Numbered from the stretch's first letter, positions 1 through 8,548 are shown. The stretch: DNA of 64,000 nucleotides from Halorubrum depositum (GCF_007671725.1 NZ_VCNM01000001.1:496001-560000), one strand, 5' to 3'. Notes: generated by a model from the letters alone, not told the origin. Numbers and translations are program-made.

Positions 1-131
1 ACACCGATAAGTCGCCACCTAAACGTGTAAACTGTACTATATGCGCTCCGAGCTCGACATTATATTGTGCAGTTATTGAATTACTATGAGAACCCTTTTG
101 TACGTTCACCCGGTAGGATGGGGTGTACAAC

Positions 132-1325
132 ATGGACGCTGAAGATTTCCCGACGCCGGACGTCGACGTCGAAACGATCGCACCGGACACGCTGAAAGAG
201 CGCATCGACGCGGGCGAGGCCGTCACGCTCCTCGACGCACGCATGCAATCCGACTACGAGGAATGGCGCATCGACGGCGAGAACGTCACGTCGATCAACG
301 TCCCGTACTTCGAGTTCCTCGACGACGAGATCGACGGGGACGTCCTCGAACGGATCCCCGAGGACCGCGAGGTGACCGTCCTGTGCGCGAAGGGCGGCGC
401 CAGCGAGTACGTCGCGGGCACGCTCGCGGAGCGCGGCTACGACGTGAACCACCTCGAAGAGGGCATGAACGGCTGGGCGGGCATCTACGAGGCCGTCGAA
501 GTCGCCGACTACGACGGCGCGGGCACGCTGGTGCAGTACCAGCGCCCCTCGTCCGGGTGTCTCGGCTACCTCCTCTACGACGACGGCGAGGCGGCGATCA
601 TCGACCCGCTGCGCGCGTTCACCGACCGCTACCTCGACGACGCCGCCGACCTCGGCGTCGACATCGAGTACGCGCTTGACACGCACATCCACGCCGATCA
701 CATCTCGGGCGTGCGCGACCTCGACGCGGAGGGCGTCGAGGGCGTCATCCCCGAGGCGGCCGTCGACCGCGGCGTCACCTACGCCGACGAGCTGACCACG
801 GCTGCGGACGGCGACACCTTCCAAGTCGGCGACGCGGCCATCGAGGTCGTCTCCACGCCCGGCCACACGACCGGGATGACCTCGTACCTCGTCGACGAGA
901 GCCTGCTCGCGACCGGCGACGGGCTGTTCGTCGAGAGCGTCGCCCGCCCGGACCTCGAGGAGGGCGACGACGGCGCGCCGGACGCGGCGCGCATGCTGTA
1001 CGAGTCCCTGCAGGAGCGCGTTCTCACCCTGCCCGACGACACGCTGATCGGGGGCGCGCACTTCAGCGACGCCGCCGAGCCCGCCGAGGACGGCACCTAC
1101 ACCGCTCCGATCGGCGAACTCGTCGAGGAGATGGACGCGCTCACGATGGAGGAAGACGCGTTCGTCGAACTCATCCTCTCCGATATGCCGCCGCGGCCGG
1201 CCAACTACGAGGACATCATCGCGACGAACCTCGGTCAGAACGCCGTCGACGACGAGGAGGCGTTCACCCTCGAACTCGGGCCGAACAACTGCGCCGCGAG
1301 CCAGGACTCGCTCGCGGGTGACTGA
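132..1325 (+). CDS. Rhodanese-metallo-beta-lactamase fusion (persulfide dioxygenase-like)
   Basis: A 397-residue protein. Residues 10-110 form a rhodanese-like domain with the candidate sulfur-carrying Cys85 in an LCAKGGASEY loop. Residues 130-390 form a metallo-beta-lactamase fold with THIHADH at 184-190 and a later STPGHT metal-ligand loop, as in ETHE1-type sulfur dioxygenases. The likely role is cytoplasmic oxidation or relay of persulfide sulfur. The domain order (rhodanese first) is the reverse of some bacterial fusions. I chose ATG 132 over an in-frame GTG at 123 because the reading frame between them is only three codons and ATG is the commoner start. It heads a same-strand run of sulfur-transport genes: the next start is 12 nt after the stop. 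A hydrolase of the glyoxalase II type remains possible. Confidence 0.85.
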   Translation: MDAEDFPTPDVDVETIAPDTLKERIDAGEAVTLLDARMQSDYEEWRIDGENVTSINVPYFEFLDDEIDGDVLERIPEDREVTVLCAKGGASEYVAGTLAERGYDVNHLEEGMNGWAGIYEAVEVADYDGAGTLVQYQRPSSGCLGYLLYDDGEAAIIDPLRAFTDRYLDDAADLGVDIEYALDTHIHADHISGVRDLDAEGVEGVIPEAAVDRGVTYADELTTAADGDTFQVGDAAIEVVSTPGHTTGMTSYLVDESLLATGDGLFVESVARPDLEEGDDGAPDAARMLYESLQERVLTLPDDTLIGGAHFSDAAEPAEDGTYTAPIGELVEEMDALTMEEDAFVELILSDMPPRPANYEDIIATNLGQNAVDDEEAFTLELGPNNCAASQDSLAGD

Positions 1326-1336
1326 GACTGCCATCG

Positions 1337-1891
1337 ATGCCTGACCCACTCGTCGCGCAGGCGGCCGCCGATCTGTTCCCAAACGGGGTCAGCCGGTACG
1401 CCGTCGGCGGGCTGCTCGTCGGCCTCGGCGCGGTCGTGATATACGTCGGAACGGGGATCGCGGCCGGCGCGAGCACCTTCCTCGAGTCGACGCTGTCGTA
1501 CGTGTCGGGGCAGTCGCGGTTCCAGCGGTACGTGAGCTCTCGCGACTGGCGCGTCGTGTTCACGCTCGGAATCATCCTCGGCGGCGCGGCGTTCGCGGCG
1601 ACGGTCCAGTCGGGCGTCATCACGACGTCGCTCTACCAGCCCGGAACGACCGGGCGGACCTACGAGCTCGCCGGCGTGACCCTGTGGCTGACCGACGTCC
1701 AGCCGTGGCGGCTGTTCGTCGGCGGCGTCCTCGTCGGCATCGGGACCCGAATCGGGAAGGGATGCACCTCGGGGCACGGCGTCTGCGGCGTCGGGTCGGC
1801 GTCGAAGACGTCGCTGGTCGGCGTGGCGACGTTCCTGACCGTGGCGATCGGGACGGCGCAAGTCGTCGCCGCGCTGGGGGTGAGCCCGTAA
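1337..1891 (+). CDS. YeeE/YedE-type sulfur transporter, N-terminal half
   Basis: A 184-residue membrane protein with about four hydrophobic segments. It carries the YeeE/YedE signature GKGCTSGHGVCG near residues 139-150, whose cysteines in thiosulfate carriers of this family line the transport path. Bacterial YeeE (TsuA) is roughly twice this length; here the second half is the next gene, whose ATG overlaps this stop (TAATG at 1889-1893). The pair is therefore likely one split transporter for thiosulfate or a related sulfur compound. Substrate is inferred from the family and from the rhodanese-MBL neighbour. Confidence 0.82.
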   Translation: MPDPLVAQAAADLFPNGVSRYAVGGLLVGLGAVVIYVGTGIAAGASTFLESTLSYVSGQSRFQRYVSSRDWRVVFTLGIILGGAAFAATVQSGVITTSLYQPGTTGRTYELAGVTLWLTDVQPWRLFVGGVLVGIGTRIGKGCTSGHGVCGVGSASKTSLVGVATFLTVAIGTAQVVAALGVSP

Positions 1892-2349
1892 TGGCGGACA
1901 GACATCCGCTGTTCAAGCCGCTGATCTTCGTCGGCGGTCTGATCTTCGGGTTCGGGCTCGGCTTCAGCCACATGGCGCGGCCGGAGGTCGTGTTGAACTT
2001 CCTCACGTTCGAGGACTTCGGGCTGCTGTTCGTGATGTTCGGCGCTGCCGTCGTCTCCGGGATCGCGTTCGCTGTGATGCCCCGGATTCGGGACGCCGCG
2101 CCGCTGACCGGCGACCGGTACGAGCGGCGTCTGAAGCCGTTCGACCGGAACGTCCTGGTCGGCGGCGCCGTCTTCGGCGTCGGCTGGGGACTCTCCGGCA
2201 TCTGCCCGGGCGCGGCGTACGCGAGCCTCGGCGTCGGCAACGTCACCATCCTCTGGGCGCTCGCCGGGATGTTCCTCGGCGCGTACGCGCAGGGGTACTG
2301 GCGGAGCCGCAGCCAAGCGCGTGACGCCGCCGCGGCCGGCGCGGACTAA
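1891..2349 (+). CDS. YeeE/YedE-type sulfur transporter, C-terminal half (DUF6691-like)
   Basis: A 152-residue membrane protein with about four hydrophobic segments and the second family signature GLSGICPGAAYASLG near residues 108-122. The start ATG shares its A with the stop codon of the preceding half, which points to translational coupling and equal amounts of the two halves. The open frame extends further upstream, but that part is out-of-frame coding sequence of the first half, so ATG 1891 is the sensible start. Together the two would form a sulfur-compound importer. Confidence 0.82.
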   Translation: MADRHPLFKPLIFVGGLIFGFGLGFSHMARPEVVLNFLTFEDFGLLFVMFGAAVVSGIAFAVMPRIRDAAPLTGDRYERRLKPFDRNVLVGGAVFGVGWGLSGICPGAAYASLGVGNVTILWALAGMFLGAYAQGYWRSRSQARDAAAAGAD

Positions 2350-2358
2350 CGAACCGGT

Positions 2359-3534
2359 ATGGACCCCGTTTTCATCGCCCTCTCCGTCGGTGCAGCGCTC
2401 GCCAGCCTGTTCATGGCGTGGGTCATCGGCGCCGGGTCGAGCGGTGCGACCCCGTTCGCACCCGCCGTCGGCGCGAACGCGATCGCGACGATGCGGGCCG
2501 CGTTCCTCGTCGGCATCTTCGGGTTCGCCGGCGCCGTCACGCAGGGCGGCAACGTCTCGGAAGCCGTCGGGAGCGGTCTCGTCGGCGGGATCAGCCTCCC
2601 CGTAGCGGGGGTCATCCTCGTGCTCGTGTTGGGCGCGGGGCTGATGGCGGTCGGCATCACGACCGGCTACCCGATCGCGACCGCGTTCACCGTCACCGGG
2701 GCGGTCATCGGAGTCGGCCTCGCGCTCGGCGGGACGCCCGTCTGGGCGAAGTACCAGCAGATCGCCGCCGTCTGGGTGTTGACTCCCTTCGTCGGGGGCG
2801 GCATCGCGTTCTCGATCGCGAGCCTGCTCCCGCGCTCCGACGTCCCCGAACAGTTCAGCGTGCCCGTCCTCGCCGGCCTCGTCGGGGCGGTCCTCGTGAA
2901 CGTCCAGTTCGGCTTCCTGGGTGAGGGGAGCGCGTCGGGGACCCTCCGCGGGCTCGGGCAGCGGGCGCTGGCGGTCGACGGACTCGCGTCGGCGGTCGGT
3001 GTCACGGGGCTCGCGGCGCTGGCCGTCGGCGCCGTCGTCTGGTGGGACGTCAGTCGCGACGAGCCCGGCGGGCTGCGACGCGTGCTGCTCGCGCTGGGCT
3101 CGCTCGTCGCGTTCTCCGCGGGCGGGAGTCAGGTCGGACTCGCCGTCGGGCCGCTGCTGCCGCTGCTCGACGAGGTGGGGACGGTCTCGACGTTCGCCGT
3201 CCTCGTCGGCGGCGGCCTGGGGATGCTCGTCGGGTCGTGGACGGGCGCGCCGCGGATGATCAAGTCGCTCGCACAGGACTACTCGTCGCTCGGGCCGCGG
3301 CGCTCCATCTCGGCGCTCGTGCCCTCGTTCCTGATCGCGCAGCTGGCGGTCATGCTGGGCGTCCCGGTCTCGTTCAACGAGATCGTCGTCAGCGCCATCA
3401 TCGGGAGCGGTGCCGCCGTCGGCGGGCGGGAGGCGGTGGACGCGCGGAAGATCCTCGTGACGGTGGGAGCGTGGGTCGGATCGTTCGTCCTGTCGTTCGG
3501 ACTCGCGTACGCCGCCGCGTTCCTCCTGTTCTGA
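2359..3534 (+). CDS. PiT-family anion permease (possibly sulfate)
   Basis: A 391-residue polytopic membrane protein with the two inverted halves of the PiT (inorganic phosphate transporter) family; the second half ends in a region equivalent to the PVSTTH block. The usual GANDxAN motif of phosphate carriers is not present: the N-terminal half reads AWVIGAGSSGATPFAPAVG, and the C-terminal block reads PVSFNEIVVSAIIGSG. Start ATG 2359 lies 9 nt after the YeeE-like stop, so it belongs to the same transcription unit. The Bacillus subtilis sulfate permease CysP is a PiT-family member, and the surrounding sulfur genes favour sulfate or thiosulfate here, but that is inference. Confidence 0.8.
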   Translation: MDPVFIALSVGAALASLFMAWVIGAGSSGATPFAPAVGANAIATMRAAFLVGIFGFAGAVTQGGNVSEAVGSGLVGGISLPVAGVILVLVLGAGLMAVGITTGYPIATAFTVTGAVIGVGLALGGTPVWAKYQQIAAVWVLTPFVGGGIAFSIASLLPRSDVPEQFSVPVLAGLVGAVLVNVQFGFLGEGSASGTLRGLGQRALAVDGLASAVGVTGLAALAVGAVVWWDVSRDEPGGLRRVLLALGSLVAFSAGGSQVGLAVGPLLPLLDEVGTVSTFAVLVGGGLGMLVGSWTGAPRMIKSLAQDYSSLGPRRSISALVPSFLIAQLAVMLGVPVSFNEIVVSAIIGSGAAVGGREAVDARKILVTVGAWVGSFVLSFGLAYAAAFLLF

Positions 3535-3711
3535 ACCCGCCAGTCGTCCTTTTCTGAACCCGCCCGTCGTCCTGTTCCGAAAACGACCGTCGCCGTGCCG
3601 CGCGTGCGATCGGTAGATTTCACGCCGTGCACCGACGTTGCCCGGTCCGGCGGAGCGTCGTACGTTCCGTATAAGTTATCGATGGTCGGGCGGAGGTTAT
3701 CCGGATATAGT

Positions 3712-3740
3712 ATTGTGTGGTAAGCCCAAAACTGTTATAG
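3712..3740 (+). promoter_or_regulatory. Candidate promoter with ATTGTGTGGT box for the DUF7512-TauE pair
   Basis: The 284-nt gap 3535-3818 drops in G+C and holds ATTGTGTGGT at 3712-3721, followed by a TATA-like CTGTTATAGG at 3731-3740. The first element closely matches the left half of the palindrome upstream of the regulator gene at 5149. It therefore may be a half-site for that regulator; this is inference from similarity only. Confidence 0.4.
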
Positions 3741-3818
3741 GCACGAACCGGGTAGGGGATGTTGAACAGAAATGTGCCAACAGCGAATTTCCGACGGCGG
3801 AGATCGGAGGACGAATCG

Positions 3819-3983
3819 ATGTCAGGGTTAGAGATCCCCACGTGGGACCCGGAGACGGCCCTACTCATCGGCGCGATACTCCTGGAAGCGATCGTGCTGT
3901 ACGTGGGTTACGGGGGGCTTGAGCGGCTCATCGGGCCTCGCTTCATGAAACTCGTGATCGGAGGCGAAGCGGATGCTCAGTAG
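3819..3983 (+). CDS. Small membrane protein, DUF7512 family
   Basis: A 54-residue protein with one central hydrophobic segment (about residues 12-32), of the type commonly encoded just before TauE/SafE-like exporters in haloarchaea. The start is ATG 3819 because a good Shine-Dalgarno GGAGG lies at 3806-3810, 8 nt upstream; the frame is open back to 3759 but that extension is Arg-rich and unlike the family. The stop overlaps the next start by 11 nt, indicating coupled translation. It is probably a small partner subunit of the exporter; the molecular role is not known to me. Confidence 0.75.
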   Translation: MSGLEIPTWDPETALLIGAILLEAIVLYVGYGGLERLIGPRFMKLVIGGEADAQ

Positions 3984-5031
3984 CTTCCCGGACGGACTCG
4001 GGCTCTTCGGGACGAGCCCGGAGATGGCGGCCCTGTTCGTCGGCTTCGGCCTCGTCGTCGGCGTCCTGTTCGGGTTCTTCGGCATGGGCGGGTCGTTCCT
4101 CGTGACCCCCGCCCTGCTGATGCTGGACTACCCGGCGCCCGTCGCGGTCGGTAGCGGGATGGCGTTCGTCTTCGGGACGGCCGTCATCGCGACCCTGAAA
4201 CACCACGACCTCGGGCAGGTCGACTACAAGCTCGGCGCGATCATGATCACCGGGACGACCATCGGTATCGAGGCCGGACGCGCCAGCGTCTACTACCTCG
4301 AATCGCTGGGGCTCGCCGGCGGCGTCATCAGCGTCGCCTACGTGGTTCTGCTCGGCGGCGTCGGAGCGATGGTGACCCGCGACGCCCTGAAAAACGACGG
4401 CGGCGGCGGCATCGACCACGAGGCGGCCGACCGGGACCTCAGCGAGTACGAGATCCCCGAGATCGCCAAAACGATCCAGCGGACCGTCCGGATTCCGCCG
4501 ATGGTGACGCTCCGCGGCGACGTCCGCGTCTCCGCGTGGGTCATCACGGCCGTCGCCTTCGCGACCGGCCTCCTGTCCGGCTTCCTCGGCGTCGGCGGCG
4601 GCTTCATCCGGATGCCCGCGATGATCTACGCGATCGGCGTTCCGGTCCCCGTCGCCGTCGGGACGGACCTGTTCGAGATCGTCTTCTCCGGCGGGCTCGG
4701 GAGCTACCTCTACGGACAGGGCGGCGGCGTCGACCTCGGCATCGTCGCTCCGCTGCTGTTCGGGAGCGCGCTCGGCGCCCGCGTCGGCTCCGCCGCGACC
4801 GCCGTCGTCGACGCCGACGGCATCAAGGTCTACTTCGGCGGGATGCTGCTCGCCGGCGCCGTCGCGGTCGGCATCGGCGAGATCGGATCCTACATCGGGA
4901 ACTCGCTCCTGGAGACGGTCGGACTGGTCCTCGTGATCGGCGCGGCCGTCGTCGTCGCCGCCGCGGTCATCTACACGTCGGTCGTCTCGCTGCGGACGAC
5001 GCGCAGTCGCCAAGCCGCGACGGCGGACTGA
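3973..5031 (+). CDS. TauE/SafE family sulfite/organosulfur exporter
   Basis: A 352-residue polytopic membrane protein built from two repeats, each with the glycine-rich family motif (GFFGMGGSFLVTP near residues 35-47 and GFLGVGGGFIRMP near 207-219), separated by a hydrophilic cytoplasmic stretch at about 135-165. Members of TauE/SafE move sulfite, sulfoacetate, taurine-derived anions or thiosulfate. It overlaps the DUF7512 gene by 11 nt. Its place between sulfur importers and a regulator suggests it removes sulfite or thiosulfate produced by the rhodanese-MBL enzyme. Confidence 0.87.
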   Translation: MLSSFPDGLGLFGTSPEMAALFVGFGLVVGVLFGFFGMGGSFLVTPALLMLDYPAPVAVGSGMAFVFGTAVIATLKHHDLGQVDYKLGAIMITGTTIGIEAGRASVYYLESLGLAGGVISVAYVVLLGGVGAMVTRDALKNDGGGGIDHEAADRDLSEYEIPEIAKTIQRTVRIPPMVTLRGDVRVSAWVITAVAFATGLLSGFLGVGGGFIRMPAMIYAIGVPVPVAVGTDLFEIVFSGGLGSYLYGQGGGVDLGIVAPLLFGSALGARVGSAATAVVDADGIKVYFGGMLLAGAVAVGIGEIGSYIGNSLLETVGLVLVIGAAVVVAAAVIYTSVVSLRTTRSRQAATAD

Positions 5032-5091
5032 CGCGGTCACTCGGCCTCGAAGTCCCGACGTTCCCCGCGAGCCGTCGGCGTTAGCGCGAAA

Positions 5092-5110
5092 TTGTGTGAT
5101 CTATACACAA
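5092..5110. promoter_or_regulatory. Palindromic operator in the promoter of the sulfur-cluster regulator
   Basis: TTGTGT at 5092-5097 and ACACAA at 5105-5110 are perfect inverted arms with a 7-nt spacer. The palindrome sits directly before the TATA-like TTTTAAC at 5114-5120 and about 40 nt before ATG 5149, so a bound protein would compete with or recruit the basal factors. Autoregulation by the downstream winged-helix protein is the simplest reading. Related ATTGTG boxes occur at 3712 and 64. Confidence 0.6.
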
Positions 5111-5148
5111 GTCTTTTAACGGCGTACCACGTACATACTCCCGATAAA

Positions 5149-5553
5149 ATGCCGGATTCGATGTCGGAACAACTCCAGCAAGACATGGTGTGCGAGGGGC
5201 TCCTAGAGTGTTTCCACGGGCTCAAGCAGCTCGACAAGCAGGTCTTTCAAGAGCTCGTCCGGACCGAGGCGCCGCTGACCATCGACGAGATCGCCGACGA
5301 AGTGGACCGCGAGCGGTCGACCGCGTACCGCGCGGTACAGCGGCTCCTGCAGGCCGGATTCATTCAGAAGGAGCAGGTGAACTACGACCAGGGCGGATAC
5401 TACCACGTGTACAGGCCGACGGATCCGGAGAAGGTCGCCGACGACATGCAGCGGATGCTCAACGACTGGTACGCGAAGATGGGACAGCTCATCCAGGAGT
5501 TCGAAGACAAGTACGACCGGGCCGAGACCTCGTCTCCCGCCGCAGAGAGCTAA
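5149..5553 (+). CDS. Winged-helix transcriptional regulator of the sulfur cluster
   Basis: A 134-residue protein. Residues 20-85 form a winged helix of the TrmB/MarR-like kind (IDEIADEVDRERSTAYRAV recognition region), followed by a wing and a C-terminal helix of about 40 residues likely to dimerise. Two Cys (16 and 21, MVCEGLLECFHG) lie just before the first helix and could sense sulfur or redox state; this is inference. I use ATG 5149; an upstream in-frame ATG at 5092 would fall inside the palindromic operator and before the TATA box. The gene follows the exporter and has its own promoter. Confidence 0.75.
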   Translation: MPDSMSEQLQQDMVCEGLLECFHGLKQLDKQVFQELVRTEAPLTIDEIADEVDRERSTAYRAVQRLLQAGFIQKEQVNYDQGGYYHVYRPTDPEKVADDMQRMLNDWYAKMGQLIQEFEDKYDRAETSSPAAES

Positions 5554-6271
5554 CGCCGGCGCGAACCGGCCGTCCGGCGACCGAGACCGGAGTGGGGGTC
5601 GCCCCGCCTCGGCGTCGGTGACCCGCGTGTGAAACGGGGGACGCTCGAAGCGATCGCAAACGGGAGCGTGGACCGCTACCGCCGCCAGAAAGGTAACAAA
5701 AAAGTCTATGACGGATATGATATATTTCTGTGGTACCCGATGCGGTCGGAACCGAGTGGGGGACGTGCGATGTCGGAATAAACCTGGCGCCACGGCTCTG
5801 GAGCTTCGGGATTTTAAGGGTGCTATCGCCCGATCACCTCTCCTATCGCGGCGTTTCGGAAACCGAGACCGGAGACGGGACGCTCGATCGAGGACGTCGG
5901 TTCAAAAAGGGGGCCGGTAGGATACAACTGGGCTCAAGAGAACTGCTGAACGAACAATTCGTGCGGATCGTTCTCGACTGAGACTGCTGTCGGAGGTCAG
6001 ATGACGGTTCGGCCGATAACATATGAAATATGGTTATTTCGCGGTTGTATACTTTATCGGACAGTTGTTTCACCGGGCGCGTAGCGCGGCCGTCGGAGGG
6101 CGTTCTCGGTGAATCGCGTGAGTCGCCAACTGTCGTACTCCCCGTCCGCGGGGTCGGTGTGGCAGTGCGACCGGCGCGATGGCTGCCGAGGGGCGCCGAA
6201 CGCCCTTCGCTCCGTCCGGACGGCGTGTGCGCCCCATAATTCTTATAACCCGTCTTCGGTGAGATAGGCCC
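5554..6271. other. 718-nt intergenic region, no supported gene
   Basis: No frame here has a convincing protein. A frame at 5730-5981 exists, but its composition lacks the acidic bias of the other genes and I see no family. The region contains AT-rich patches at 5695-5730 and 6018-6062 (including GTATACTTTATC), which look like promoter-type DNA, and a TATA-like TTCTTATAACC at 6239-6249 about 25 nt before the IclR start at 6272. Confidence 0.6.
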
Positions 6272-7042
6272 ATGAAGAGGCCAAAAACGGAGTCGGTGCG
6301 GGCGACGGGGACCTCGATGCGGATACTGACGGCCATCGCGGACCGCGGCGAGGGGGTCTCGATCGCGGAGTTGGTCGAGAGCCTGGACCTGGCCAAGAGC
6401 ACGGTGTACAAGCACCTGATCACGCTCGAGGAGCACGGGCTCGTCGTCAAGCGCGAAGACGGCTACCGGCTCGGCCTCCGGTGTCTGGAGTTCGGCGGGA
6501 TCGCCCGACAGTACGACGGCGTCTACGACGTCGCGAAGCCGGAGGTGCGCAAGCTGGCCGAGGAGACGGGCGAACTGGCGAACCTGCTGTTCGAGGAGCG
6601 GGGGCTCGGCATCTACGTGTACACCGCCCGCGGCGAGCAGGCGATCGACTTCGACGTCCACCTGGGACGGCGCGTCTACCTCCACACGACGGCGCTGGGC
6701 AAGGCCCTGCTCGCGAGCCTCTCCGACGAGCGCGTCGACGAGATCGTCGACCGGCACGGGCTGCCGGCTCGGACCGACGAGACGATCACGACCCGGGACG
6801 CGCTGTTCGAGGAGCTCGATCGGATCCGCGAGGAGGGGTTCGCGTACAACGAGGAGGAGCGGCTGGGCGGGCTCGGCTGCGTGGGGACGCCGATCGAAAC
6901 CGGGGAGCGTCGGAACGCCGCGATCAGCATCATGACGCCGATAAGCCGCCTGAAACCCGAAGACCAGCGCCGCGAGTACACCGAGAGCCTCAACCAGACC
7001 GCGAACGTCATCGAAGTCAACCTCACTCACGGACGGCCGTGA
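6272..7042 (+). CDS. IclR family transcriptional regulator
   Basis: A 256-residue protein with an N-terminal winged helix (about residues 14-75, including SIAELVESLDLAKSTVYKHL) and a C-terminal IclR effector domain (85-250, with LHTTALGKALLASL and FAYNEEE signatures). Such proteins bind small carboxylates or aromatics and act as dimers or tetramers on palindromic operators. Start ATG 6272 sits about 25 nt after a TATA-like TTATAACC, consistent with leaderless transcription. Its targets are likely the neighbouring hydroxyacid dehydrogenase and ThDP enzyme genes, but no direct evidence is visible. Confidence 0.88.
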   Translation: MKRPKTESVRATGTSMRILTAIADRGEGVSIAELVESLDLAKSTVYKHLITLEEHGLVVKREDGYRLGLRCLEFGGIARQYDGVYDVAKPEVRKLAEETGELANLLFEERGLGIYVYTARGEQAIDFDVHLGRRVYLHTTALGKALLASLSDERVDEIVDRHGLPARTDETITTRDALFEELDRIREEGFAYNEEERLGGLGCVGTPIETGERRNAAISIMTPISRLKPEDQRREYTESLNQTANVIEVNLTHGRP

Positions 7043-7417
7043 GCAAACGAGGAATGGCAAGGAGAATATCATTACAAGTGTAGTAATGTAATGAGACGGG
7101 AGAACCGACAGGACGTTCCGGCGGAGTAGGGCCCCCTCGCCGGACGAATGGAGCGCCCCCGAGTTCGCATATACGAAACCAGAATTCGCGCCGACGCAGG
7201 AGACGCGAGGGCAAAACGCGACTGTTTTTCGTCATAATTGCGCATCAGAACCGATCAAAATCTTTGATATTTCTCTAATAATCGGTGTTGTAGAAGATAC
7301 TGTTCGAATTACACAGATATTTCCCCGGAAGCATCGTGTACGGTGTTACGTAAAACGGATAATAAGGCGTTCGCAATGACGAAACAACAGAGAGATACGA
7401 GGTCGGTGCGGGAAGCG
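7043..7417. other. 375-nt AT-rich intergenic region between convergent genes
   Basis: No gene is visible. Short inverted repeats occur: CTCACGG/CCGTGAG at 7026-7043 around the IclR stop, CATTAC/GTAATG at 7070-7088, and ATCAAA/TTTGAT at 7254-7268. They may be fold-back ends or decayed regulatory sites. The stretch 7235-7370 has much lower G+C than the genes. Confidence 0.5.
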
Positions 7418-8356
7418 TTACGCGACCCGGTTCCGCAGCGATTCGGCCGCTTGGTACCGCTCGACGTTCTCCGTCACGAGCTCGGCGATGTCGAGGTGGT
7501 ACCGGTTGGTCGCGGACCCCTTGTGCGGCGAGATGATCACGTCCTCAAAGTCCCAGAGCGGGGAGTCGTCGGGGAGCGGCTCGGTCTCGAACACGTCGAG
7601 GCCCGCGCCGGCGATCTCGTCGCTCTCGAGCGCGTCGACGAGCGCGGTCTCGTCGACCAACGGCCCCCGAGCGACGTTAATCAGGTACGCGTCGTCGCGC
7701 ATCGCCTCGAACTCCGCCTCCCCGATCAGACCTTCGGTCTCGGGGGTGTGCGGGAGCGCGAGCGCGACGAAGCGCGCGTCCTCGATGGCGTCGTGGAGGT
7801 CCGACGGGTCGAATATCTCCGACACGCCCGGCACCGACTCGTCGGACCGCCGGATCCCGACCACCTCCATCCCGAGCGCGTCCGCGCGCTCGGCGATCCC
7901 GCGGCCGATCGTCCCGAGGCCCACGACGCAGAGCCGCTCGTTCTCCACGGTGAACGGTCGCTCGTACTCCGGCGTGTACCAGCTCCGCTCGTTCTGGTGG
8001 TCGCGGTAGACGTGGTGGAGCCGCGCGAGCGACAGCATGTAGCCGAGCGCGACCTCGCTGACGGTGGTGTCGTGGATGCCGGTGCTGTTGGTGAGCGGGA
8101 CGCCCGCCGCCTCGTAGGCCGCGGTGTCGAACTCGTCGTAGCCGGCGCGGATGCAGTGGACCCAGCCCGCGTCGAGGAACTCCGGACGGGGGACGTACGT
8201 GGCGACGGCGTCGGTCTCGTCGTAGCTCCCGCCGTCGCCGACCAGTTCGACGTCGAGGTCGAGGTCGTCGAACGCCTCGACGAAGGCCTCGGGCGGGATG
8301 ACGTTCTCCACGGACTCGTGGACGGACAGCGTATCGAGCGGCGCTCGGTCGGACAT
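7418..8356 (-). CDS. D-2-hydroxyacid dehydrogenase (NAD(P)-dependent)
   Basis: A 312-residue soluble enzyme of the D-isomer-specific hydroxyacid dehydrogenase family. The Rossmann motif GLGTIG is at residues 146-151, and the catalytic triad reads Arg230 (INVARG), Glu259 (DVFETEP) and His278 (ISPHKGS). It interconverts 2-oxo acids and D-2-hydroxy acids; candidates are glyoxylate, hydroxypyruvate or D-lactate-like substrates. I start at the ATG complement 8354-8356 (MSDRAP); an in-frame ATG 16 codons upstream is possible but leads into atypical sequence. The gene is divergent from the ThDP enzyme at 8601 across the tandem-repeat array, suggesting shared control. Confidence 0.87.
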   Translation of the reverse strand: MSDRAPLDTLSVHESVENVIPPEAFVEAFDDLDLDVELVGDGGSYDETDAVATYVPRPEFLDAGWVHCIRAGYDEFDTAAYEAAGVPLTNSTGIHDTTVSEVALGYMLSLARLHHVYRDHQNERSWYTPEYERPFTVENERLCVVGLGTIGRGIAERADALGMEVVGIRRSDESVPGVSEIFDPSDLHDAIEDARFVALALPHTPETEGLIGEAEFEAMRDDAYLINVARGPLVDETALVDALESDEIAGAGLDVFETEPLPDDSPLWDFEDVIISPHKGSATNRYHLDIAELVTENVERYQAAESLRNRVA

Positions 8357-8449
8357 ACGCGGACCGTCGTCGCAGTGCAACATCAGTCCTTCGGGAGCCG
8401 GCAAAATAGGGGAGCCGTCGCGGCGGCCCGATCCGCGGCGACCTCCTGG

Positions 8450-8548
8450 TGACGAAACCGTCCTCTACAGCCTAGTGACGAAACCGTCCTCTACAGCCTA
8501 GTGACGAAACCGTCCTCTACAGCCTAGTGACGAAACCGTCCTCTACAG
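8450..8548. repeat. Four tandem 26-bp repeats in a divergent promoter
   Basis: Copies start at 8450, 8476, 8502 and 8528; three are full 26-mers and identical, the fourth is complete for 21 bases. Each contains a small dyad GACG-AAAC-CGTC. The array lies between divergent starts 8356 and 8601 and ends just before the TATA-like box of the ThDP gene. The period equals about 2.5 turns of B-DNA. An array of activator or repressor sites is likely; slippage-generated expansion would explain the exact identity. Confidence 0.9.

Noticed and set aside
5730-5981. 83-codon ORF as a small gene
   Set aside because: Its composition is not acidic or haloarchaeal-like, no motif is seen, and there is no Shine-Dalgarno or well-placed TATA box.
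7026-7043. CTCACGG/CCGTGAG hairpin as an intrinsic terminator of the IclR gene
   Set aside because: There is no following T tract, and archaeal termination relies mainly on T-rich sequence. The arms overlap the stop codon and may be chance.
8450-8548. CRISPR array
   Set aside because: The 26-bp units are head-to-tail with no spacers between them, and no cas gene is present.
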